Assembly: GCA_037074705.1 (NCBI GenBank)
Contig: CM073590.1
Span: 216,906,746-216,970,745, forward strand
Origin: Zhengitettix transpicula
Taxonomy: Eukaryota; Arthropoda; Insecta; Orthoptera; Tetrigidae
DNA length: 64,000 nt
Direction: 5' to 3'
The notes beneath the pieces are model-generated. The model saw only the letters and a program-made list of their open reading frames with translations. It had not been told where the DNA came from and searched no databases. Both the position numbers and the translations under genes were made by a program. Numbering within the stretch: position 1 is the first letter of the stretch; every line of letters begins with the position of its first letter. Shown here in pieces: positions 23,585 to 35,334 of this stretch.

Positions 23585-25695
23585 GTGCATTTTAAAAATA
23601 TAAAACATTTGTGAGAGGTGTTTTCTTAAGAATGGGAAAAATATTGTGATGAACTTATGTAAAGAACTATTACGAGTGTTGCACTTGTTGTTATTTAATT
23701 AATATTTGATATAGAAATTAAGTGAACTAATAATATATATATTTATTAGTTTTATCAAATTAAATCAGCGGTAGGTTTCAGAGGATTTAGTTTCATCGTT
23801 TTACGAAGGACGACGGTTTGATATAAGGTTCAAACGCACAAGGTTCTTCAATGCTTAACAAACGAATTGCACTTTAAATGATAACAACAGTTAAGTTGAA
23901 GAATGAAACGATAAAAATAGTAACGGTTAAGGATTTTTTTTTTACTAGTTTATTTCAATAGAAACTATGGAAACAGCAGAAATTGAACTTGAGCGAAATT
24001 AGAAGTCTAACGCTGGAGATAGTCATTCATAATAGAAAATTAATATTTATACTCATATAAAGTTGTGGAGAAAGAAATAAACCAAAATTTCATATGTTTT
24101 TACTTACTTACGTATTGAAATAGAACTTTACCCCTATATTATTAAATCACTGGTTTAAGTATTTGGATTAAATATAAGTATTGGGAGAAGAAAAATTCAT
24201 CTCCAGTAAGTAAATTATGAAAAGCATTATTATAACCAGAGTACGACAAATAAAAGCAGGAATTATTTATTAGAATAAAGTACGCAGACTGAAGAACTGT
24301 TTCTGGGTTATTACTGATTTTTATTGAATAACAAATTTGCAGCACCTATATATTTAACATTAATTTTAAAAAATTGTCCAATATATATTCAGCCTTAGCA
24401 TTCAATTTCGATAAAAAAAATTGTTATATAAATATTTTCATTTTTATTTTATTTAAATCTTGCTTTTTAGCATATTTAAACTCACTTCGACATTTTTTAC
24501 ATCCAGAATCATGGCGTCACTAAATAGTTTCAATTTATTTTTTACATATCAAATGAATTTCTGTACTCTCTCTGATAATATAAAATGTGAATGGTGTATG
24601 GGGACAATACAAAATAGCCTCAGGGAAACGGATATGCACACTTATGCTACACTTATGGAACTCCGCCCAACACAGACCAAGTTTAATTAAATGCAAACAA
24701 CACATTTGATACTTTATTCATCGCAATATTGTAAGATCTAGGTTAAACACACCGGGAAACGCCGTGACATTGGAAAAATGTAGATTCGTAGAACGTGCAC
24801 TAAAATACCCCTAGACAAGTTTGAAAATTTTAATACTTTCTTTAGTTAAAATCTGAAATTATGTGGTTTGTGAATTGATTATAGTTAATGATTACTTTAA
24901 CAAACATGTATATAACACACCCCGTTCAAGTACTTAGGGTCCAAAAGAGAATTGTAATTAGTATTCCTCGTCTACGAGTTATCTGAGAAAAGAATTTTAA
25001 AGAAGTAAACGCATATAAATATTCAACAGCGCAATTATAACTCAGATTTCAACATCACACGGTTTAGATTAATTATTAGCGTAAATCCTTCGTTCGTCAC
25101 TGCAAAACTATGGCTTCATATAGTTTTTACACTACATTAATATGAGGAACATATTTAAAAACAATTCTGATTATTTATAATTCATGGACATTACATTTGA
25201 TGTAATACACAAAAATACAGAGAATAGATATTAAATATCTTCATAGTTACAATAACGCAAAAATAATGTCAAGACCAGTATTGACCTTACAAATCCTATA
25301 AAATTGATCCAAAGAATTAAACATTTTGTTTCTGTATATATATATTGCGTAATTCTTCCTAATAATTGCATATATACTGAAAAAAATTAATATATCCACT
25401 TTAATAATAACGCCTCGACTTTCTAATTGTATCAATACTGCGAACATTATTTTTTGTTATTATTAATTTAATATTGTATTTAAAAAAGTCAAAAGCAGTG
25501 AAAAATAATTGCTGACAGATTTAGAAAATAATTATTAATTATTATATTAATAATTAATATTTATTCAATTAATTTTTGATTTATAATAGCTCTTCTGTGA
25601 CTGATAAAATAAGGATATATAAAACGTCTACAAAATAGTTACCTATTACAATTTAGAGAACTTTACTTAATCGTTGTATGAATTAAAGTTATTAT
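23585..25695. other. AT-rich non-coding stretch
   Basis: Nothing recognisable; frames of 66-76 codons are within chance expectation. Confidence 0.5.
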
Positions 25696-25758
25696 GTAAA
25701 ATAATAAATAAATCTTTTGCCTTTTGCAGAAACATTATATTATTTGGAGAATAATAAC

Positions 25759-25787
25759 GTTTCGATACATTTACGTATCTTCTTCAG
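25759..25787 (-). ncRNA. Hammerhead-like core, minus strand
   Basis: On the minus strand CTGAAGA (25787-25781) is followed by one A, GATAC, a 6-nt loop, GTATC and GAAAC (25763-25759). The 5-bp GATAC/GTATC stem is perfect, with one extra A between the first core strand and the stem. GTTATTATTCTCC follows. The cleavage site is not clear. Confidence 0.45.
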
Positions 25788-25965
25788 GTTTTCTTCCATA
25801 AAGAAATAAACTTATTAAATATGTTATTAGTTTCTGGTGTTAATTTGTTGAAATAATTTGGTAAGTTGTTTGTTTTGTTGTTTACATTATTTAGTCTTTG
25901 TTTACTTTCCGCAATTAATCTATAAATTTAAATATTTGTAAATACCTCCTGTATAGGAAGAAATC

Positions 25966-25994
25966 CTGATGAATATACAAACATGAATCGAAAC
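25966..25994 (+). ncRNA. Hammerhead-like core with weak helix II
   Basis: CTGATGA (25966-25972) and GAAAC (25990-25994) are separated by 17 nt that form little helix II. The same 29-nt layout, with the same upstream CCTCCT...TAGGAA block, recurs at 42466-42494, where the first box is CTGAATA. The two are therefore related copies, and this one keeps the exact core. Confidence 0.4.
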
Positions 25995-26071
25995 GGTGTT
26001 ACTGTCTATATGAAATTAAATATTTGTAAAAGGTACCAAATTGATTTATTAATTTAAAAAACGTAAAATAA

Positions 26072-29000
26072 AAAACTTTTAGAATGTAAAACTTAAAACT
26101 CAAATGCGTTCCGTGGAAATGAGGGCTCTTTTCCTTCAAGATAAACAATTCGAAGGTAAAGGTACAATTATTATTTTATTTTAAATATTTGGGGGAATGT
26201 TATATTTTTATAATCGCTATGTTCGTTTTTGCGCGGAGTCTTAATTGATTCCCATGCATTTCATCTGCAGGCCGTTCCAGTTTTTCATATCCTCTCAATC
26301 AATTCTGGAAGCTCCGGAAGAGACTTGAACAGCAATCAGCTGCAGGCGTGCGGTTGTGGGAGGACTCCATTTGCACGTGTTATTCCTGTACCAAACAGCT
26401 GACTTGAGCTCAGCACCTGACGCTTGTGTGGACACAGTGTCAAAAACTTTTTATTACTTTATTTCCATGTAATCCATAATTTAATGTAAATATACTTTTT
26501 TTGTGTAATAATTTTGATTGTCGACTTCAAATTAATACATTATTAAATTTCGTCTATTTTTACAATCAAAAATATTTGAAAGAAATTATTGGACTAACTT
26601 TCGGATTAAAATTACTTTAAATATTACTGACATCATAAAAATTTATGTGCACTAGTTTCAACAAACATTTTACTCATCATTTAGACATTCGTGTTTTCTT
26701 TGAGGTGACAATATTAAAATTACAATGGAACTTATACGTTCTTCAATTTTTTTACTCTAAAAAAGAAAATTCATTCATAATCCGATAAAAATTATATTAT
26801 TGTACGTTTAATTTGACGGCAAACGTTTATCGGAAAATACCAATATATCAAAAGTTCCATGAATGTGATATAGTGTGTAAGTTCTTATATTGCCCATACT
26901 TCTAATGTTTTTAAAACTTTTAATTTTTTGTCTGTTTATGTCAACTTCAACGGAAAATATAAAAATGGTTTAATGATTCAATTTATATTATTACGTAACT
27001 ATTAACTGACAGGGATGTTATTAACTAAAATGTCCTTATAGATATATATTCTTCTTTGTCCGTCAGTCTTATTCACAATCGACTTAAAAAATATACTATG
27101 ATATAATATTTTCACAGTCTCAATTAATTTGCGATACCTGCCGGGTGTATTCGATTATCGATTAAAGACTGTGCAATAGTAAGATGAAGCAGAATCGTCG
27201 CATACCAAAAATGCCCACCGTTATGTTACTGGTTTATAATTTATACCGTCGTTACTACTATTATAATTTGTTGTCTCGTATTAAAATGAGGAACTAATAA
27301 AGTGAGAAACTTTACTTTCTTTACATCCTATTAAATGTATGTGAATACATTCCAGACAATCTTTCACGAAGTTTAATAATATTTTATTTACCATTATAAA
27401 ATAGTAACAACGATTTTTTTTAAATATAATATTTTAGACAAATATTTTATTAAGCTTTTTATAGGAAAATAAATACATAAATCTATATTAATATTTATAT
27501 GTACAGCCGCAACACAATTTATAGCCGAAATTATAAAATATGACGTATAAACTACAGTAAATAGGTGTGGTATTTAATTTTTAGCTCGTTTTCGTCTCTT
27601 AATTGGCTATTTATTTATATAATTGCTACTAATTATAATCATATTACATCGTTATATTTATGAATATACAAATGTCCAGTTTATTTGTAAATTTTGTTCC
27701 ATTATTTTGTGTACAATGAATTTAATAATATATAAACTTTTAACAGATGCTTAGAAAGGACAATTGAATATCAAATCTACCTCAATAATCGCAACTGACC
27801 ATTTTTCATTTCTGAAAGTTAATACAAAACCTTTTTTTCAACCCAAACATACCAGTTGCGGCGTTTTTAACTTAAATATACAATTAACTGAAACGAAATA
27901 AGCTCGTTAAACAATATGTATATATATTAAGGAAAATCAGGATATATCCATTAACTGTCCTCCTGCTGGTCACGAAAATTTTAATTAAGAAGAAGAGAGC
28001 TCAAATTAGATAAAAATAGAGAGCTTATTAAGGAATTCAGTAAATCAGTGAGCGTAAAGGGAACATGTGGGTTTAATTTATCTTGGATCAGGTAAACTCT
28101 GTTATGTTAGCAAGGAAGCGGAATGGCCGATTGTACGCCGACTCAGCAGAACGTTTGGAAAGTGCTGCAAAGTCACATGGCCGTGAATATCTAATGCTTC
28201 CATTCCGCTTAAAAGGAAGGAAATTTTGTGATAGCTTTCGCCGATCGATGGTGGATTCGGGAAACTAGCTTTCCTTCAGGACAATGGTTAAATACGTGGA
28301 ATGCTCTGAAATTAAAAATTATTTTTGATCTGATATTAACTCAGTAAATTTCCTGCATATCGTGTAACGTCCACGAACAGTCACTTTGCTTGTTCTCTTA
28401 AGAATAATTTATTGTCTACGTTCAGTGAAGTAATTTGGATTATGTACAAAAAATGGAGAACCTCATTTTGTGCACGATATATAAACAATTGTAAATGAGA
28501 AGATAGATAACCCGGCAAAAAAATTCAAATAGTTGAATTAATTTATGGTACTTACGAAATTTAGTTTCTAATTTTCCTGCAAATGATGAAATAAATATGA
28601 ATGCACTTTTGTTATGTGGCGGAAAATTTTGGACAATACCTGAGGGTAGATTATGGATTACGTAATATTAATCTCCCTCAGGACGAAACGAACGGCTATT
28701 ATTTGAAACGACGATTTCAATGCCTTCTCTTTAAAAAAAACCCCCTCAAGGCTGCTGCTATAATTATCCGCATCCTCGACTAATCTTTCGTTTTCCTGCC
28801 CTTTACTTTCAATTTTCTCTTACGCAAATCCAAACAATGAATATTTCTCGATTAGTCATTATCTAAATACGAAGGCAAACTTTGAAAATAAGTTTTTTAT
28901 GTGTAATTTTTGATGGGTAATGGCGGGAACTTCAGGACTGTGGTTTGTGTGATTTCATTAATTAAGTGGCCTGGTGTGACTTCATTCGTATTTCTCTTAT

Positions 29001-30728
29001 AGTGACTTATTAAAATAGGAGGAAATATCTACAATACGGTAAGTTTGTTAATGAATCATGATTGTTTACTCTATCATTTCCTTTAAATAATTGAATTAAT
29101 TCGGTTCATTTTAAATTTAAGAGTGGAATATAATTTATCAAATAAAATGTTTCACCTTCGCAAAACTAAGCAATCATGATTCTATGTCTTACTGAAGCTG
29201 CTTAGTAACATAAATTTAAGCATTGCTTGGGGAGGAAACGAAAATTTTATTATCTGAACGAGAACTATTTATCTTTCAATGAAGATTTTATTATATTTAC
29301 AGAAAAAGCACTGCATTTTATAGTGTTTTAAATATTTACTTTATTCATACTGCAAATGAGATTATATTACTGCAGCGTTAAACAAGTTGAGCAAGTGTGC
29401 GCAAAATAGATGTGAAAAGTTGGAGGACACACAAACGGCTCCAGGGACATTATATTGCGCACACGGCTAACAAGGTTATTTATTCTTTACATATTTTGCA
29501 CAAACGACAAGTAGTTCAACCGTGCAGAAGTCAGGAGCTGAAAATTTTCTGCTGCGCGAAAACAAAAGTATCCGTTTCCGGCCGGAAATTTCTACAATAA
29601 CTGTTTCCAGACGAGCGTGTCCCAACTGAAGATAAAGGCAAGATTGCTCTTTTCAACTTGTTTTTCTGAACCTCTCAATCCGTCTCTCTAATTTTCTTTT
29701 ATTATTTCATTATGTAGAACACGCAGGACTACTTTATATTACATAACGAGAGAAGAAAACGAATGAAAAAACAGGAAACTATATTTTATTCTGCTCCAGT
29801 TATACAGATAAAAATATTTTTATTTACAAATACAAGTAAAAGTATATTATTCACTTATTAATACACGAAAATATTATTAATATCTGAATTTTTTGCAAAC
29901 TTAAATGAAGAGGTGTCACGAGATTTAAAAATATCTGCCGCTGAATATTTAATGCCGAGAATATAAATAAGATTTAAATCGTGTGCAATATGTTAAAAGC
30001 AATTATTTAATTACACTTTAGCATAAGGACAAATAATACGAATTATACGATCCTCGCACTCAAGGAACGAATAATATTTTACAGATAGTCTATTAAATGA
30101 AAAATCACTTTGTTGAATCAATATTATTCATTCAAACCTCACACTAAAGAGTTTGAGACATTACTAGAAACTTTTACAGTTGGAAATTTGTTGATGTAAA
30201 TTGTGTTTAGGAATATCGCCAGCACAAATAAGTGAATCACAATTCCTATAAGGTTTCAGTTGTTGCATAATTTTTTAGTCAAAGACGTATAATATTTTAT
30301 ACTATTGCAAATACATGTATTTAATATGTAAATTCAAAATTATTACTTCATATCTAACTGTTTTTATTCCAATACTTTCGAATGTGTCATGGGACAGAAT
30401 CTTTTTGAAACTTAAAACTGTTCTGTATCCACAAATATATCTCTGCCTGCGTTCAAATGTAATATAAAACGCGTATTTGGATTTATAATGAAACAAACGT
30501 GTATATCTGCCTGGTTCGCTCGCGCCGTACGTGTTTGCAAATATTTATTCCAATATTGTGGAGCAATGGGAGACAGGTTATCGAATTTTGATAATGGAAA
30601 TGTGAGCAATTGTTTGCTTCAGACTTTTCCTACTACGTGACCGTTTTCAAGTGCGATTACTGAATGGAAGTATATTAACTTTATTGCGAATTTTTAGAAA
30701 CATGCGTAATGAGATTTATCATCAAAGT
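26072..30728. other. AT-rich non-coding stretch
   Basis: A GC-richer patch at 26220-26440 is preceded by a CATCTGCAG acceptor-like site and has a 45-codon frame ending in a stop, with no known domain. The rest shows no gene. Confidence 0.45.
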
Positions 30729-30990
30729 GGTAACTTCCGTATAATAGAAACGGATAGAAACGGGAATGCGGAAGAGGGAAAAGTAGCCAAGGGTTAACTA
30801 GTGCTCACTGACTATAACTTAAGGATCCTACCCGGAATTCGCCTAAATATTTTCAGCGAAAGCCTATAGAAAATTGTATCAGGTGGGTAGGGCAATCTGT
30901 ACTTGTCCCACGCCATTCCGATGACTTTAGATGGGGATTTGCTTTGAGGACGCAGGTTTCGGTCTCCATACCTCGTCCAGATTTGGAAGT
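30729..30990 (-). repeat. DR-A repeat, diverged minus-strand copy
   Basis: Complementary match to the DR-A interior: GGGAATGCGGAAGAGG, AGTAGCCAAGGGTTAACTAG, TTAAGGATCCTACCCGG and CACGCCATTCCGATG. It lacks both ends and is the most degraded of the longer copies. Confidence 0.6.
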
Positions 30991-31948
30991 TAACCCGATT
31001 CTCGAATTAAATCATTGTTAAGTCACTTTTCTTTCCTACTCTCTTTGAGAAAAACCTTTGAATATAATTTACTCAGCAAACGAGCCTCGAATATAAATTA
31101 GTTTATATTATATAAAATATAGAAAACTGTGAACTGTGACTAGAATTTTAATTTATAACTACTTTAATTTCTTTGTAGTGTATTTACTGAGATACCGAGT
31201 TAATATATCGTTTGAATACATGATTTTAAGACAAATTAAGATACAAAATGTTTTCAGTTTCTGATTCTCCATACAACTTTACAGATACATTACAAGACAT
31301 ACACAAATATTTTAATAAAAGATGTTATATATATATGATACTGACATATATATATTAAATTAGAATTGAAAATTTTTTAAATACTTTCCTGACTCTAAAA
31401 TAATTTTTTTTCTTGTTCGTAATAAATCATATTACAATTTTGGTGTTCATTATAATTTTTCTACCCTGAGTAAACACATGTATTTTCATATTTCAATACG
31501 AACTAGTTCCTTCAAATGGAATCTTTTATTCATTATTTGTGTATACAGTCTATAATTAACACATTTTATTCGCACATCAAATTAAAAAATAATTGTTTCC
31601 CCAGTGAAAGTTGTAATTCAGAATACGAAAAGAGAGTCTAATTGTTTACGGTAATTGTACTCAGTAAATTTAATAAAACTTAAATGACAGTCTTTTGCTT
31701 AACACGTAAAATTTAATTACCTAAAATACGTTAAGTAACTACTATCGCTGATATCAAGTGAAATTAAAACTATAGATCGATTTTCTTGGCTCTTTAATAT
31801 ATTATGAAAATTTCATTAATATTCGATTTACATAAACGTATCAATATTGAGCACATTCAGGCGATTCGTTAAAATTATGTCTGTACACTAAGTAACCATT
31901 ATTTTTAAATACTGATTTTCATGCGCAAGCAACGGTAGTCCTACAGAT

Positions 31949-31952
31949 TATA

Positions 31953-31996
<44 letters not shown>
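31949..31996. repeat. (TA)n microsatellite with one G interruption
   Basis: TA run broken once by TG at 31957-31958. Confidence 0.93.
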
Positions 31997-31999
<3 letters not shown>

Positions 32000-33135
32000 C
32001 AGAAAACAATGTTACTTATTAATTGAACAAGAATTTTTGTTAGAAAAGATGGGAAAGTCTTTAATATTTACCTATTATTTGTATTCGCGTCTTAACATTT
32101 AAATATACAGTTTTCTCTGTTTTTTAATAAACCCCATTATTAATTTATTCGATATGGTGAATTAATTTAAAAAATAGTCCACATACCTATCTAAATCAAA
32201 TGAATTTCATTTTTACCAACGGATATTTGTCATACCGCAGCTCAAAGAGAGAAAATTATTCCTGTCAATCAAATTCTATCAACGTAAAATTGACATCGGA
32301 TCCCTAGAAAAAAAAGCAATACAAAACAATAAAATTGTAATATTTTCATTTGGTCTTTCTCATGATTCTTTTTGCTGCGTAGTTGCTTAAAACAATCTGC
32401 TACAGTTTTTACCGCATCTAACAAAATATTTCTGTTTTAATATTACCTTAACGTATGTAGAAAAATAATGACTTTTATAGATTTGGTTTGAAATAATGTT
32501 GTAAGATATTTTATTGACGCACGGAATGATTACATATAGGAGAAAAATCGCAACAAAGGAATATTGTGGCCACGATACTGAACATTCCATAGAATAAAAT
32601 TCCTTTTTGGATTGAATTGTACTTTTTCACTGATTGGAGACAGTATCATAGAATAAATATAATCAGTGTCTGAAAATAAAGTAGAACTGAAGTCGAAATT
32701 TAAATCTTCAGCTGATAGGAGAAGACTGAAAGTAGAAATTTCCTCGTCGAATAGAAAATAAGATTAGATCCTGGGGCAAAATTGCATTTCTGATTAACTG
32801 CATTCTAGGACGAGTTTGGGAGAAAGAATCTGATTGTCTTGGTAGTAGACGAACTCGGAGGAAATAAGAAAATTCCGTGTATAGTAATCAGACTCACTGG
32901 ATAGAAGAAGATATATATACTGCAGTCAGTTGAAACGCAGTGTAATGGAAATCGTAAAGTACCAAAACCAAAAAAGGGATGAGATGAAATAAAAAGGAAA
33001 ATTACGAAATAATAAAATACAAGGAGTCCTGGGTGAAAGAAACGACTATTTTAACGACAGACAAGTCAAATTATCATTATTATGATGTTCTATGAAAGTA
33101 CGGTAGGTGCCACTGTATGTCGCCAACTTTTAGGA

Positions 33136-33200
33136 ACAGTGAAACGGTGTCTTTCTGAGGCAATTATGTATGGAAAATACTGCTGCTTGACGGTTATAGA
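33136..33200. repeat. Dispersed repeat pair, copy at 33.1 kb
   Basis: ACAGTGAAACGGTGTCTTTC, CTGAGGCAATTATGT and CTGCTGCTTGACGGTTATA align with the copy at 1.6 kb in the same orientation, with about 15 differences over about 60 bp. Confidence 0.4.
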
Positions 33201-34938
33201 TTTAGTTGGTTTTTTTTTCGTAAAAACAGTTACCTTTCCATAAATTTTGTATGAGATGATAGTTACAATTTGGCAAATTAAGAATCGCTTTAAGGAAATA
33301 TAACGAAATTCTGAAGTCCACTAGTGAAAAGTTTTCCCTAGCAGGGGTAGTATAAGTATTCGGCTACTTTGCATTCGAAAGAAGGAAATTCCAGAAGCTG
33401 CAGTAAGCAACTGATGATCGTAGTAGAATTATTTATACTTTTCTTTAAGGATGATAGATAAATATCGTAAGCATTAATAAAAAGAACAGAAAAATATATT
33501 CATTTACGGAACATAATCAGAACAGGAAACACATACCGCGTTGGACTGTTAAGTTTTTCTCAATTGGTTTTGACGTTCCGTTATTTATTTGGGCTTTCCA
33601 TAGACTAAATTGTCGTTTTATGAAAGAAAATAATATCAATGATAGAGCTGTTCTAACCGACGGTCTAAAATATAAAATTACAATTTCCTTCAGGGTTGAA
33701 AAAGAATCAGAGTTATTTTTTTCGATCGGGAAAAAATTACATGCACTGAATTCAATCAATGTTGAAAGGATAGACTAACGACGTTTTTGATTCTTTTTTT
33801 TTGTGGAGTAAACGCTTCTACTAAAATTGTTTCTAATTTTCTCATATATAATTCAATTCAATAGTAAATATTTTTATATAGGATGTGCGATACAGCAAGT
33901 CGCGACGATGTGCAGTAGTAGAAGGGGGGATATGAAGGGGAGCATTGTCGTCTATTGGGAACTCGTCTTGCGGAGAAGTTGAAACATTGATTATATTTTT
34001 CTGAACGGTATTTAAAGACAGCATCAAGGTTATTTTATTACAAATCTCTTAAATTTTACAGATGAGTTTTTTGACGTACGAATTATCCTCAAGTGGACAC
34101 AATATATTTCCATGCGAGAACGGTATCAGCATAGCTATTATAATAAGTATATAATTATATTATTCTAATAATTATATAAGTAGCCATAATAAAAGTTCAT
34201 GTTTAACACAACTCCGACTTACTCCAACTACAAATACTGGCCAGTGACCACTGCACATCGTATCTTGATATGACTTGAAATTCCTGGCGACCTACACGTA
34301 AACTTTTCTGTTTGAAAGCACTAGACATTTGAAAATCTCGAGATTATGTATCAGAAGTAATTCTGATACAATCCTAATGAGGTATGCAGAAAATAAAATT
34401 GAAATTTCTGGTAGTTACTGTATTTTATATTTACCTACGTCACTGCCCAAATTTTTGATATTCATAATAAGTGAATGTGATATAAAATAGCAATAAAAAA
34501 AGTGTTTTAAGTTATCATTATGCACAATTTTGTTCACAGTAATGTTGTGATTCTTTCATTCCTTAAAATTTATGTAACGATTTATATTTTCGCGCATATT
34601 TATTAATCATTTTTTCACATTTTCCCATTTTAATTATTTCTGTCATTTACAAATTGTCCATTTTTATACATTTTGGTCATTTTTTTTATTAAATATTTTG
34701 CATTCTATTTATTAGTATTTTTCATAGTGCTTTATACATTTTTGGACTTTACTATCTATGAATGCAATGAACTAATGGTATTAATAAATCTAAAATCTGG
34801 ATAATAAAGATGTGTATACTAAAGTTAATCAGTGATTGAGTGTCTAATGCCGAGGCACCGCATGCATGAGCAAAACATATTTGAATTACGTGTAAGGTTA
34901 GTGGGGATATGCATGCCATCTTAGAGAGAGTTACTTAC

Positions 34939-35334
34939 TGCGCGCTTTGCGAGCGACGAAGAGCAGAAGCTTGCGGTAGTCGTCGCTGCTGCTGGACAAT
35001 TGGTTGAAGCTGCGATGCGTCGGAGTCTCGTTGAGGGCCATGAACACGGCGCCCAGCGTGAAGTGACACATGGAGTTGCCCTGCGGCGACGACACGCCGT
35101 GGTTGTGGTACAGCATGGCGACGACTTGCCAGCCGAAGACGCGAAGGATGTGTTTGAGAGCCTCGCCCACGAGCCGGTACGAGCCCATCATGCGTGTGAG
35201 CGTGGGGTAGTGGGCGGGCTTGTGCCGAAACGCGTCGGCCTGGGCGCCCGCCGTCAGCACGGGGATGCCCCACACCCCCGCGTAGCGCGCCACCGGCGCT
35301 ATCACGTACTCGCACACGGGACCCAGGAACGCAT
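34939..35334 (-). CDS. Internal exon of a natriuretic-peptide-receptor-like protein (ligand-binding domain)
   Basis: The exon encodes about 131 complete codons of the extracellular ANF-receptor ligand-binding domain, found in natriuretic peptide receptors (receptor guanylate cyclases and the NPR-C clearance receptor) on the cell surface. Near the start are FLGPVCEY, then APVARYAGVW and IPVLTAGA, which match the NPR-C pattern GPVCEY/APVAR/W..P.L.AGA. Further on, MCHFTL fits the second conserved Cys of this lobe (CYFTLEG in NPR-C). The end of the exon is fixed by a strong donor, GTAAGT, read on the minus strand at 34938-34933. The start is less sure: I chose the CAG acceptor at 35337-35335, which gives a split first codon (likely Asp) and leaves one base at the 3' end. 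The segment is GC- and CpG-rich in an AT-rich setting, as expected for a constrained exon. No signal peptide, membrane segment, kinase-homology or cyclase domain is present, so the other exons lie elsewhere. Cyclase-type and clearance-type receptors cannot be told apart from this exon alone. Confidence 0.9.

Larger units (their letters stand above)
25696..26071. mobile_element. Diverged foldback pair with two opposed hammerhead-like cores
   Basis: A minus-strand copy at about 25705-25800 and a plus-strand copy at about 25955-26051 face each other. The reverse complement of the first aligns with the second through GGAAGAAA-CCTGA-GAA-ATAC, ATCGAAACG and on to an AATAAATC end. Each copy has an exact CTGANGA and GAAAC pair. 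The insertion may be bounded by GTAAAATAA (25696-25704 and 26063-26071), which is short and AT-rich and so only suggestive. The loop (about 25800-25955) is AT-rich with no gene. The two arms are more diverged from one another than in the 9.5-kb element, suggesting either an older insertion or two sister copies. Confidence 0.55.
30991..34938. other. Intron-like AT-rich DNA beyond the receptor exon
   Basis: In the transcription direction of the minus-strand receptor gene this is the start of a long downstream intron. It contains the 31.95-kb TA microsatellite and the 33.1-kb repeat fragment; no other exon was recognised. Confidence 0.5.

Noticed and set aside
26220..26410. Possible exon after a CATCTGCAG acceptor
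   Set aside because: The short frame ends at a stop, no clear donor follows and no protein family is recognised.
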